From DATDCY01 sp031406795 [NCBI: Candidatus Rokuibacteriota bacterium] (GTDB lineage: Bacteria > JAUVQV01): a DNA stretch of 12,647 nucleotides. The DNA is taken from contig JANOHV010000173.1 of the NCBI GenBank assembly GCA_031406795.1, positions 1 to 12,647 of the forward strand, written 5' to 3'. Every line of letters starts with the position of its first letter. Positions within the stretch are counted from its first letter, which is position 1. Below the pieces are notes generated by a model, which did not search any database, had not been told where the DNA came from, and saw only the letters and a program-made list of their open reading frames with translations. Shown one piece after another: positions 1 through 5,581 of the stretch. The translations under genes were made by a program, and so were the position numbers.

Positions 1-629
1 GCAACCGCTTCAAGAGCGCCGGGCTGCCGCTGATCGGCGACGACATCAAGAGCCAGGTCGGCGCGACCATCCTGCACCGCACGCTGGTCAACCTCTTTCT
101 CGACCGCGGCATGCCCATCGACCGCACCTACCAGCTCAACACCGGCGGCAACACCGACTTCCTGAACATGAAGGAGGAGGCCCGCCTGATCAGCAAGCGC
201 CGCAGCAAGACCAACGCCGTGGTCTCCCAGATCGCCGCCCGCGGCCTCGAGATCAAGCCCGACGACGTCTACGTCGGCCCCTCGGACTACGTGCCCTGGC
301 AGAAGGACAACAAGCTGTGCTTCCTGCGCATCGAGAGCCGCCACTTCGGCGACGTGCCGATGGAGCTGGAATGCCGCCTCTCGGTCGAGGACTCGCCCAA
401 CTCCGCCGGCGTGGTCATCGACGCGATCCGCTGTGCCAAGATCGCGCGCGACCGCGGCATCGGCGGCGTGCTCGAGGCCCCCAGCGCCTACTTCATGAAG
501 ACCCCGCCGAAGCAGCACCCCGATTCGCTCGCCTTCGCCATGGTCGAGCGCTTCGCGGCCGCGACCGCCGCCGCAAAGACGAAGAAGCCCGCGGCCAAAC
601 CGGTCGCCAGCAAGAAGGCTGGCAAGTAA
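1..629 (+). CDS. ino1: myo-inositol-1-phosphate synthase (inositol-3-phosphate synthase), 5'-truncated
   Basis: Cut by the left window edge. The reading frame runs from base 3 and gives the last 208 residues, so roughly the N-terminal half (most of the NAD-binding Rossmann part) is missing. The family converts glucose-6-phosphate to 1L-myo-inositol 3-phosphate with NAD, in the cytosol. Visible family landmarks are [12 protein letters not shown] near the start, [40 protein letters not shown] and [14 protein letters not shown]. From memory these resemble the actinobacterial/archaeal type of the enzyme more than the long eukaryotic type. The last ~25 residues are an Ala/Lys-rich tail (several KK and KKP/KPV motifs) that looks disordered and is not part of the core fold. 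The gene ends 19 bp before surE, so the two are probably co-transcribed; an inositol monophosphatase follows at 1715. Identification is firm; the role of the tail is unknown. Confidence 0.95.
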   Translation, partial: NRFKSAGLPLIGDDIKSQVGATILHRTLVNLFLDRGMPIDRTYQLNTGGNTDFLNMKEEARLISKRRSKTNAVVSQIAARGLEIKPDDVYVGPSDYVPWQKDNKLCFLRIESRHFGDVPMELECRLSVEDSPNSAGVVIDAIRCAKIARDRGIGGVLEAPSAYFMKTPPKQHPDSLAFAMVERFAAATAAAKTKKPAAKPVASKKAGK

Positions 630-648
630 CCCCGGGACCGCGGACCTC

Positions 649-1440
649 GTGCGCATCCTCATCACCAACGACGACGGGATCGCCGCCCCGGGGATCGAAG
701 CCCTGTGGCGGGCCGTGCGCGACCTCGGCGAGGTGACCGTCGTCGCCCCCGACAGCGAGCGCAGCGCCGTCGGGCATGCGATCACGCTGGCCGACCCGCT
801 GCGGGTGGCCGACTACACCGGCCCGGGCGGACTGACCGGGCACGCGGTTTCCGGGACCCCGGCCGACTGCGTGAAGATTGCGGTGCGCGCCATCCTCGAA
901 CGCCCGCCTGACCTGGTGCTCTCCGGCATCAATCAGGGGGCCAACATGGGCACGAACCTGCTCTACTCCGGCACCGTCTCGGCCGCCACCGAGGCCGCGA
1001 TGCTCGGCCTGCCCGCTGCGGCCTTCTCGCTCGCGGCCCGGCACTACCACGACTTCTCGGCCGCCGCGGCTTATGCGCGTCGGCTGGCCATCGAGATCGG
1101 CCGTCGCGGCCTGCCGCGCGGCGTTTCGCTCAATGTGAACATCCCTCCCCTCCCGGCCGCCGAGATCCGCGGCGCCGTCCAGACGCGACAGGGGCGCGTG
1201 CGCGTCCTCGAGTCGTTCGACCGGCGCAACGACCCGCGGGACCGTCATTACTACTGGATGGTCAGTGAACGGCTCGAGGACCAGGCCGACGCCGGTTCGA
1301 GGCTCGACGACGCGGTGGTTTCGGCCGGGTTCATCTCGGTCACCCCCATCAACTTCGACCTCACCGACGAGGCGATGTTCGCCACCCTCGGCGGGTGGGA
1401 TCTCGACCCGGGAACTTTTCCCGGGGAGCGGAATCTATAG
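649..1440 (+). CDS. surE: 5'/3'-nucleotidase SurE
   Basis: 263 residues, about the normal family length. SurE is a cytosolic metal-dependent nucleoside monophosphate phosphatase linked to stationary-phase survival. The metal and phosphate ligands of the family are at the expected positions: D8 and D9 in TNDDG, S39 in DSERSAVGH, and N95 in SGINQGANMGTN. The GTPADCVK and NVNIPPLP motifs also fit. The start is GTG at 649, because the family begins MRILxTNDDG and no upstream start fits; the Shine-Dalgarno is weak. The gene lies 19 bp after the inositol phosphate synthase and was probably expressed from an upstream promoter. In many proteobacteria surE neighbours pcm, nlpD or rpoS, none of which is seen here. 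A strong hairpin follows the stop. Confidence 0.95.
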   Translation: MRILITNDDGIAAPGIEALWRAVRDLGEVTVVAPDSERSAVGHAITLADPLRVADYTGPGGLTGHAVSGTPADCVKIAVRAILERPPDLVLSGINQGANMGTNLLYSGTVSAATEAAMLGLPAAAFSLAARHYHDFSAAAAYARRLAIEIGRRGLPRGVSLNVNIPPLPAAEIRGAVQTRQGRVRVLESFDRRNDPRDRHYYWMVSERLEDQADAGSRLDDAVVSAGFISVTPINFDLTDEAMFATLGGWDLDPGTFPGERNL

Positions 1441-1466
1441 TGGTGTACCCTCCCTACCCTACCCCA

Positions 1467-1505
1467 GGGGGGCCGGAGAGAAGGAGTGAGGCTCTCCGGT
1501 CCCCC
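1467..1505 (+). terminator. 14-bp hairpin 3' of surE, terminator-like
   Basis: Arms at 1467-1480 (GGGGGGCCGGAGAG) and 1492-1505 pair over all 14 positions with one G-T wobble (1472/1500), leaving an 11-base loop. It starts 26 bp after the surE stop. No T-run follows on the + strand, so a classic intrinsic terminator is not proven. It could instead be a Rho-dependent 3' end, an mRNA stabiliser, or part of the structured spacer that continues to suhB. The loop contains AAGGAG, but no start codon is suitably placed after it. Confidence 0.45.
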
Positions 1506-1510
1506 ACCCT

Positions 1511-1596
1511 AACGAAAACGGCGAGACGAGGCGCTTTTCCTGCTCTGCTGCCGCGGGGGCTCGCCGATTTCGTTCGGCGCGCGGTACCGACCGCGC
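1511..1596 (+). other. two further hairpins in the surE-suhB spacer
   Basis: Hairpin 2 pairs 1511-1525 with 1560-1574 at 14 of 15 positions (one central A/A mismatch) around a 34-base loop. Hairpin 3 pairs 1579-1585 (GCGCGGT) with 1590-1596 (ACCGCGC) around a 4-base loop. With the hairpin at 1467-1505 these make three strong stem-loops in 130 bp. A fourth (1670-1676 with 1681-1687, one G-T wobble) lies nearer suhB. The pattern suggests a structured leader of the suhB mRNA or a small RNA. I do not recognise a known riboswitch, SRP RNA or 6S RNA. Confidence 0.4.
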
Positions 1597-1657
1597 CCCG
1601 GGAGTTCGGACGGATCGCTTTGCTCCCGCCGGCTTTCCCCCCCGGGGGAGGGGGACA

Positions 1658-1702
1658 ATGAGCGATTCCCGGGCGATGGCTTGCCCGCTGCTGATTCCGT
1701 AA
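1658..1702 (+). CDS. possible 14-codon upstream ORF before suhB
   Basis: An ATG at 1658 opens a 14-residue frame (MSDSRAMACPLLIP) ending in TAA at 1700-1702, 12 bp before the suhB start. A purine-rich GGGGGAGGGGG stretch ends about 3 bases before the ATG and could act as a ribosome-binding site. The frame contains a 7-bp hairpin (1670-1687). It could be a leader peptide or translational-coupling ORF, or chance. No homology is claimed. Confidence 0.2.
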   Translation: MSDSRAMACPLLIP

Positions 1703-1714
1703 ACCGAGGCGCTT

Positions 1715-2509
1715 ATGAGCAAGAACGACCCTGAGCGCGCGTACCTCGATGTTGCGGTGCGGGCTTGCCGCGCGGCCGGGCGGATCCAGCGTGCCGCCTT
1801 CGGCGGGGTGCAGCGGGTCGAGCACAAGGGGGAGATCGACCTCGTCACGGCGATCGACCGAGCTTGCGAAAAGAGGATCCTTTCGATTATCGGCCGCGCA
1901 TTCCCCGGGCACGGGGTCCTCGCCGAGGAGAGCGACCCGCGCGCCGGGGACGCCGAGCACCTCTGGGTCGTCGATCCGCTCGACGGGACGACCAACTACT
2001 CCCGGGGCTTCCCGTATTTCTGCGTCTCGGTGGCGCTCGCCCGCGCCGGGCGCGTGATCGTCGCGGCCGTCTACCAGCCGCTGCTTGACGAACTGTTCAC
2101 CGCTATCCGCGGAAAGGGGGCCTTCCTCAACGGCCGGCGCCTGCGGGTGTCGGAGCAGGCGCGGCTCGATCAGGCGTTCCTGGCCACCGGGTTCCCCTAC
2201 GACATCCGCCGCGGCCGCCGCACCAACATCGACCACTTCACCAACCTCGTCACCCGCTGCCTGGCCATCCGCCGGGCCGGTGCCGCAGCCCTCGACCTGG
2301 CGTACGTCGCGGCCGGGCGCTTCGACGGGTTCTGGGAGCTCAAACTGCGACCCTGGGACATCGCAGCCGCCTCGCTGCTGATCGAGGAGGCCGGCGGTCG
2401 GGTCACCGGGTTCGCGGGGCGCCCCTGGCGTCTGCCGGTGCGCGACATCATCGCCTCGAACGGACGGGTGCACGCCGAACTGCTCGCCGTTCTCCGTCAC
2501 GGCCGCTGA
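1715..2509 (+). CDS. suhB: inositol monophosphatase family protein
   Basis: 264 residues, normal family length. It hydrolyses inositol 1-(or 3-)phosphate to myo-inositol with Mg2+ in the cytosol. Family motifs and metal ligands are complete: E71 in LAEES, D87 and D90 in WVVDPLDGTTN, and D215 in the C-terminal WDIAAAS...EEAGG motif. The ATG at 1715 is preceded by GAGG seven bases upstream. With the synthase at the left edge it completes de novo inositol synthesis from glucose-6-phosphate. The C-terminus ends in RHGR, and the TGA stop (2507-2509) lies inside the terminal arm of the repeat at 2505-2641. Related phosphatases (histidinol-, fructose-1,6-bis- or PAP phosphatases) share this fold, but the pairing with the synthase favours inositol phosphate. 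E. coli SuhB also acts in rRNA antitermination; whether this one does is unknown. Confidence 0.9.
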   Translation: MSKNDPERAYLDVAVRACRAAGRIQRAAFGGVQRVEHKGEIDLVTAIDRACEKRILSIIGRAFPGHGVLAEESDPRAGDAEHLWVVDPLDGTTNYSRGFPYFCVSVALARAGRVIVAAVYQPLLDELFTAIRGKGAFLNGRRLRVSEQARLDQAFLATGFPYDIRRGRRTNIDHFTNLVTRCLAIRRAGAAALDLAYVAAGRFDGFWELKLRPWDIAAASLLIEEAGGRVTGFAGRPWRLPVRDIIASNGRVHAELLAVLRHGR

Positions 2510-2641
2510 AAAGGACCCGTCTGCGGCGGTGCCGACCCTGCCACCTGCGAGCGCAGCGAGTGGGTGGGGCCTGCGGCGGGCACGAGCCCGCCTCAGTCAC
2601 CGCTTCGGGGGGGCTGCCTTGCATACGGATCCTTTTGAACA
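2505..2641 (-). repeat. palindromic structured repeat, copy B
   Basis: 137-bp element lying between the convergent suhB and moaA genes and overlapping the suhB stop codon. Read on the - strand it shares three conserved blocks with copy A at 4990-5101: CAAAAGG-TCC---TGCAAGGC (18/22), the apical-hairpin block GACTGAGGC...GCCGCAGG (26/29), and the right arm GCCGCAGA-GGG-CCTTTTCAGC. The ends are inverted repeats (2509-2519 with 2626-2636). The apical stem is GGCGGGC / GCCCGCC with loop TCGT, plus an outer CTG/CAG extension past an A-G mismatch. Relative to copy A it carries about 22 extra bases around 2541-2567, which include a small hairpin (CTGC/GCAG). Confidence 0.85.
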
Positions 2642-2673
2642 GCCTCTCCGCTACCGTCATGTACATTGGCGAA

Positions 2674-2712
2674 GCGGCTGGAGCGTCACTGAGGGAAGAT
2701 ACGCGGAGCCGC
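2674..2712 (-). terminator. hairpin just 3' of moaA, weak terminator candidate
   Basis: 2674-2679 (GCGGCT) pairs with 2707-2712 (AGCCGC), and inside it 2683-2686 pairs with 2701-2704. The hairpin begins 6 bp beyond the moaA stop on the - strand. There is no clear U-tract after it. Together with the adjacent repeat at 2505-2641 it could separate the convergent suhB and moa transcripts. Confidence 0.35.
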
Positions 2713-2718
2713 GGCCCG

Positions 2719-3711
2719 CTAGCCCCCTATTTGGCACATGGTGCGGATGTAGGTCCCGTTCCCGTTCCCGCTGGGCAACAGATCGTGGGAAGGAGGCTTG
2801 AGCCGGATCGCCTCGCGGAACAGCGCGACCAGCCCTTCGCCCCGGACGCCGTCGCGGTAGGGGGTCTTCACGTCGACGCCGATGCGGTCGGTCAGCAGGC
2901 ACGTGCGCACCCAGCCGTCCGCGGTGAGCCGGATGCGGTTGCAGCTGGCGCAGAAGTGCTGCGAGAGCGGGCTGATGAAGCCGACCGTCCCGACCGCACC
3001 CGGGATGCGCCAGTAGTGCGCCGGGCCGCGCCCCTGCGGCGCGACGGGCGACTCCTCGAGACCGAAGCGGGCGGCGATCCGGGTGCGCAGTTCGGCGCTC
3101 GGGATGTAGCTCCGCTCCCGCTGGAGGTCGGAGTTGCCGACCGGCATGAATTCGATGAAACGCACGTGCCGGGGCCGCTCGATCGTGAGACGGGCCATGT
3201 CTTCGATCTCGTCGTCGTTGATCCCCGGTATGACCACCATGTTGATCTTCACCGGCTCGAGACCCGCGGCCTCGGCGGCCTGAATCCCGGCGAACACCTG
3301 CTCCGGGTCGCCCCCGCGGCAGATGCGCCGGTAGCGTTCGGGGCGCAGGGTGTCGAGGCTGACATTCACCCGGAGCAGTCCCGCCTCCCGCAGCTCCCCG
3401 GCAAACCTTGGCAGAAGCAGGGCGTTGGTGGTCATCGAGAGATCGTCGACACCCGGCAGGCGCGCGAGGCGTCGCACCAGGTCGACGATGCCGCCGCGCA
3501 CCAGGGGTTCCCCGCCGGTGACGCGGATGCCCCGCAGGCCGAGCGGGCCGGCGACCGCACCGAGGATCCCCGCGATTTCGTCGAAGGAGAGGATTTCCCG
3601 GTGCGGCAGCATGCGGATGCCCGACTCCGGCATACAGTACATGCAGCGCAGGTTGCAGCGATCGGTGACCGAGAGACGCAGATAGGAGACGACCCGGGTA
3701 TCCTCGGACAT
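2719..3711 (-). CDS. moaA: GTP 3',8-cyclase MoaA (molybdenum cofactor biosynthesis)
   Basis: 330 residues, normal length. This radical-SAM enzyme with two 4Fe-4S clusters converts GTP to 3',8-cyclo-GTP, the first step of molybdopterin synthesis. The N-terminal cluster motif is C19-x3-C23-x2-C26 (DRCNLRCMYC). The SAM-binding GGEP motif is at 66-69. The C-terminal cluster cysteines are C254, C257 and C271 (CASCNRIRL...C). The protein ends in the Gly-Gly tail typical of MoaA (CQIGG). The ATG at 3711 follows the moaC stop by two bases (TAG-AG-ATG), indicating translational coupling. A longer in-frame extension into moaC exists but is a reading-frame artefact. It is the last gene of a moaDECA operon. 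Confidence 0.97.
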   Translation of the reverse strand: MSEDTRVVSYLRLSVTDRCNLRCMYCMPESGIRMLPHREILSFDEIAGILGAVAGPLGLRGIRVTGGEPLVRGGIVDLVRRLARLPGVDDLSMTTNALLLPRFAGELREAGLLRVNVSLDTLRPERYRRICRGGDPEQVFAGIQAAEAAGLEPVKINMVVIPGINDDEIEDMARLTIERPRHVRFIEFMPVGNSDLQRERSYIPSAELRTRIAARFGLEESPVAPQGRGPAHYWRIPGAVGTVGFISPLSQHFCASCNRIRLTADGWVRTCLLTDRIGVDVKTPYRDGVRGEGLVALFREAIRLKPPSHDLLPSGNGNGTYIRTMCQIGG

Positions 3712-3713
3712 CT

Positions 3714-4223
3714 CTAGAGCCGGCGGCCGGGACGGCGCACGGCACCGGACTTGCCGCCGCGCTTCTCGAGCAGGCGCACATCCCGGATCGTCATCCAGCG
3801 ATCCACCGCCTTGCACATGTCGTAGACGGTGAGCGCCGCGACGGCCGCCGCGGTCATCGCCTCCATCTCGACGCCGGTCTGCCCGGAGCAACGCGCAACC
3901 GCGAGGATGCGCACCGCGGTCTTGCCCTGCGCCGCCGGACGCGCGTCGAAGGTGACGTCGACCTGGGAGAGCAGCAGCGGGTGGCAAAGCGGGATCAGGT
4001 CCGGGGTGCGCTTGGCGGCCATGATGCCGGCCAGGCGGGCCGCCCCCAGCACGTCTCCCTTGGCCGCTTTCCCGGCCGCCGCGAGCGCCCAGGTCGCCGC
4101 GTCCATCACGACGGTCGCCTCGGCGACGGCCTCCCGCGACGTCTCGAGCTTGCCGGTGACATCGACCATCTTCGCCCGGCCGCCGGCATCGAGATGGCTG
4201 AGTTTTCGGGACGGGCGCTTCAC
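3714..4223 (-). CDS. moaC: cyclic pyranopterin monophosphate synthase MoaC
   Basis: 169 residues, normal length. It acts after MoaA, rearranging 3',8-cyclo-GTP into cyclic pyranopterin monophosphate. Family motifs are AKMVDV near the start, the [13 protein letters not shown] block (71-83) and [27 protein letters not shown] (118-144). Likely active-site residues are K55, H81, D135 and K138. The GTG start at 4221-4223 overlaps the moaE TGA stop as GTGA. This agrees with the family N-terminus ([15 protein letters not shown]), and an ATG 93 bases upstream would add a non-family extension. The C-terminus is unusually basic (RRPGRRL). Confidence 0.95.
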   Translation of the reverse strand: MKRPSRKLSHLDAGGRAKMVDVTGKLETSREAVAEATVVMDAATWALAAAGKAAKGDVLGAARLAGIMAAKRTPDLIPLCHPLLLSQVDVTFDARPAAQGKTAVRILAVARCSGQTGVEMEAMTAAAVAALTVYDMCKAVDRWMTIRDVRLLEKRGGKSGAVRRPGRRL

Positions 4224-4654
4224 GGATGCGTCTCCAGCCAGACGGCCCCGTCGGGGGCGTGCTCCTTCTTCCATATCGGCACCACCTTCTTCAGTTCTTC
4301 GATGCACCAGGAGCAACCTTCGAAAGCCGCGGCACGGTGCTCGGCGGCGGCGGCGATGAGCACGATGTCGTCGCCCGGCGCCAGTTCGCCGACGCGGTGG
4401 ATCAGAATGAGGTCGATCAGGCCGAACCGGCGGAGGGCGGTATCCCGAAGTTCCGCCAGCGTGGCTTCAGCCATCCCGGGGAAATGCTCGAAGAGAATCT
4501 TCGTCACCCCATGGCCCTGCGAGAACTCCCGCACGACGCCGACGAAGAGCACCACTCCCCCGATGCGCCGGGACGCCGCCTTGAGCCGCTCCAGTTCGGC
4601 GCCGGTGTCGAAGGGTTCGCGCTGGACGCGGACCTTGCCGTCGAGCGGCTCCAT
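4220..4654 (-). CDS. moaE: molybdopterin synthase catalytic subunit MoaE
   Basis: 144 residues, close to the usual ~150. MoaE, with thiocarboxylated MoaD, inserts two sulfurs into cyclic pyranopterin monophosphate to make molybdopterin. Seen in the sequence are [11 protein letters not shown] (37-47), [32 protein letters not shown], and the lysine pair region [11 protein letters not shown] (121-131) that holds the family's catalytic lysines. The start chosen is ATG at 4654, preceded by GGGAGGG at short spacing. A longer reading upstream overlaps moaD and has no family similarity. It lies 11 bp after moaD and overlaps the moaC start by 4 bp. Confidence 0.94.
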   Translation of the reverse strand: MEPLDGKVRVQREPFDTGAELERLKAASRRIGGVVLFVGVVREFSQGHGVTKILFEHFPGMAEATLAELRDTALRRFGLIDLILIHRVGELAPGDDIVLIAAAAEHRAAAFEGCSWCIEELKKVVPIWKKEHAPDGAVWLETHP

Positions 4655-4665
4655 GCCCTCCCGCC

Positions 4666-4920
4666 CTACCCGCCCGTCACCGGCGGGAACAGGGCGACTT
4701 CGTCCCCGTCCCTGAGCACGGTGTCCACAGCCGCATACTCGCGATTCACGGCGACCAGCAGCGTCCCGCCGCGCAGAAAAGCGCCGAGCGCGGGGACGCG
4801 GTCGGCGAGCAGCCCGCGCACGCAACCGACGGTCGGCCCGGCGTCCTCGAGGGAGAGAACCTCCGAGTCGCACCCCATCCGCTCGCGCAGCAGGGCGAAA
4901 TACCTCACGGTTATCTTCAT
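4666..4920 (-). CDS. moaD: molybdopterin synthase sulfur-carrier subunit MoaD
   Basis: 84 residues, a ubiquitin-fold sulfur carrier of normal length. It begins MKITVRYFALLRE and ends PPVTGG; the terminal G83-G84 is the site adenylated and converted to a thiocarboxylate. VNREYA and LRDGDEVALFPPVTGG are classic for the family. The ATG at 4920 matches the family N-terminus. An ATG four codons earlier (4932, MGAAMKI) is possible. Neither has a clear Shine-Dalgarno. A TAGAAT -10-like hexamer (4931-4936, - strand) lies just upstream without a good -35, so a short-leader promoter is possible but unproven. First gene of the moaDECA operon, 69 bp downstream of repeat copy A. No moaB, mogA or moeA is in the window. 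Confidence 0.92.
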   Translation of the reverse strand: MKITVRYFALLRERMGCDSEVLSLEDAGPTVGCVRGLLADRVPALGAFLRGGTLLVAVNREYAAVDTVLRDGDEVALFPPVTGG

Positions 4921-4989
4921 CGCAGCGCCCATTCTACCATGCGCCAGATGGTACCGTGGAATACACGACCGGTTACGTCGCGGAGAGGG

Positions 4990-5101
4990 TGCTCAAAAGG
5001 GTCCAGGTGCAAGGCGCACGCCGATCCGACGACTGAGGCAGGCTGGTGCCTGCCGCAGGGAGTGGGGAGGTGTGCAACGCCGCAGATGGGCCCTTTTCAG
5101 C
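4990..5101 (+). repeat. palindromic structured repeat, copy A
   Basis: 112-bp element between moaD and the 132-residue gene, starting 6 bp after that gene's stop. Fold read on the + strand: an 11-bp terminal stem (4995-5005 with 5087-5097, one G-T wobble), then TGC/GCA (5008-5010 with 5082-5084), an AA bulge, GGC/GCC (5013-5015 with 5079-5081), GCAC/GTGC (5016-5019 with 5072-5075), and an apical hairpin. The apical stem is GGCAGGC/GCCTGCC (5037-5043 with 5048-5054), loop TGGT, extended by CTG/CAG past an A-G mismatch. It is homologous to copy B at 2505-2641 in reverse orientation. Confidence 0.85.
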
Positions 5102-5106
5102 GCCCG

Positions 5107-5505
5107 TTACTCGGGGCTGATGCCGGCGGCGTGCATTGCCGCGCGGGTGCGCTCCAGGCCTCCCTGATTGTCGGCCTTCTCGAAGGCGCGATAGGCGAAC
5201 CAGAGCATGCCCGCCGTCAAAGCCGTCTCGCCGATGGCGACCCACTCGGCCGAGGTCGCCGTTTTCCCCAGGGCCTTGAGCGCCGGAACGAGGCTGAAGG
5301 TGTCCCCCGCGAGGCGCGCGGCTTCTTCGACGCGCGCGAGACCCGCGCTGTCGCCGGCCATCGCGAAGGACTCGAGCGCGCTGTCCAGCAGCCCGGCCTC
5401 GAGGAAGACCCGGCCGTGAGCGCTCAGCGCCGCCGGATCTGGTTTTGTCGCGAAAAGCAGCTCGCGCCGCCCGTAAAATCCCGGAATCGATCCCTGTGTG
5501 CCCAC
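5107..5505 (-). CDS. conserved-looking helical protein of unknown function
   Basis: 132 residues, not recognised. It is predicted cytosolic: no signal peptide or membrane segment is evident. After an N-terminal stretch (MGTQGSIPGFYGRREL) it is mostly Ala/Leu/Glu-rich helix with a TPR-like rhythm: GRVFLEAGLLDSALESF, then SAGLARVEEAARLAG, then WVAIGETALTAGMLWFAYRAF. This suggests a helical scaffold or adaptor rather than an enzyme. The GTG start at 5505 is supported by GGAGG (5514-5518) with 8-base spacing. It is the last gene of the run small ORF - HD - M48 protease - this gene, 76 bp after the protease stop, and ends against repeat copy A. Codon use matches the neighbours. Confidence 0.75.
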   Translation of the reverse strand: MGTQGSIPGFYGRRELLFATKPDPAALSAHGRVFLEAGLLDSALESFAMAGDSAGLARVEEAARLAGDTFSLVPALKALGKTATSAEWVAIGETALTAGMLWFAYRAFEKADNQGGLERTRAAMHAAGISPE

Positions 5506-5581
5506 GGCGCCATCCTCCCCGACGATTATTGCCCGCTACGATACCACACCCGGCGGCGGCGAGGGGTGCGTCGAGGCCCTC

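Noticed and set aside
493-1248. 251-codon - strand frame opposite surE
   Set aside because: Shadow composition; surE on the + strand is complete with all catalytic residues.
1644-1656. G/C homopolymer runs before suhB as a functional site
   Set aside because: Runs of C then G are common in such GC-rich DNA; apart from a possible ribosome-binding role for the short ORF at 1658, no function can be supported.
1454-2500. 348-codon - strand frame over suhB and its leader
   Set aside because: Composition is that of a shadow frame, with no family motif. It covers the hairpin spacer as well as suhB, which has complete catalytic motifs on the + strand.
2560-3717. 385-codon + strand frame opposite moaA
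   Set aside because: Shadow of moaA, with no motif; it begins inside the repeat.
4931-4959. Promoter for moaD from TAGAAT
   Set aside because: No acceptable -35 at 15-19 base spacing; noted only as a -10-like hexamer.
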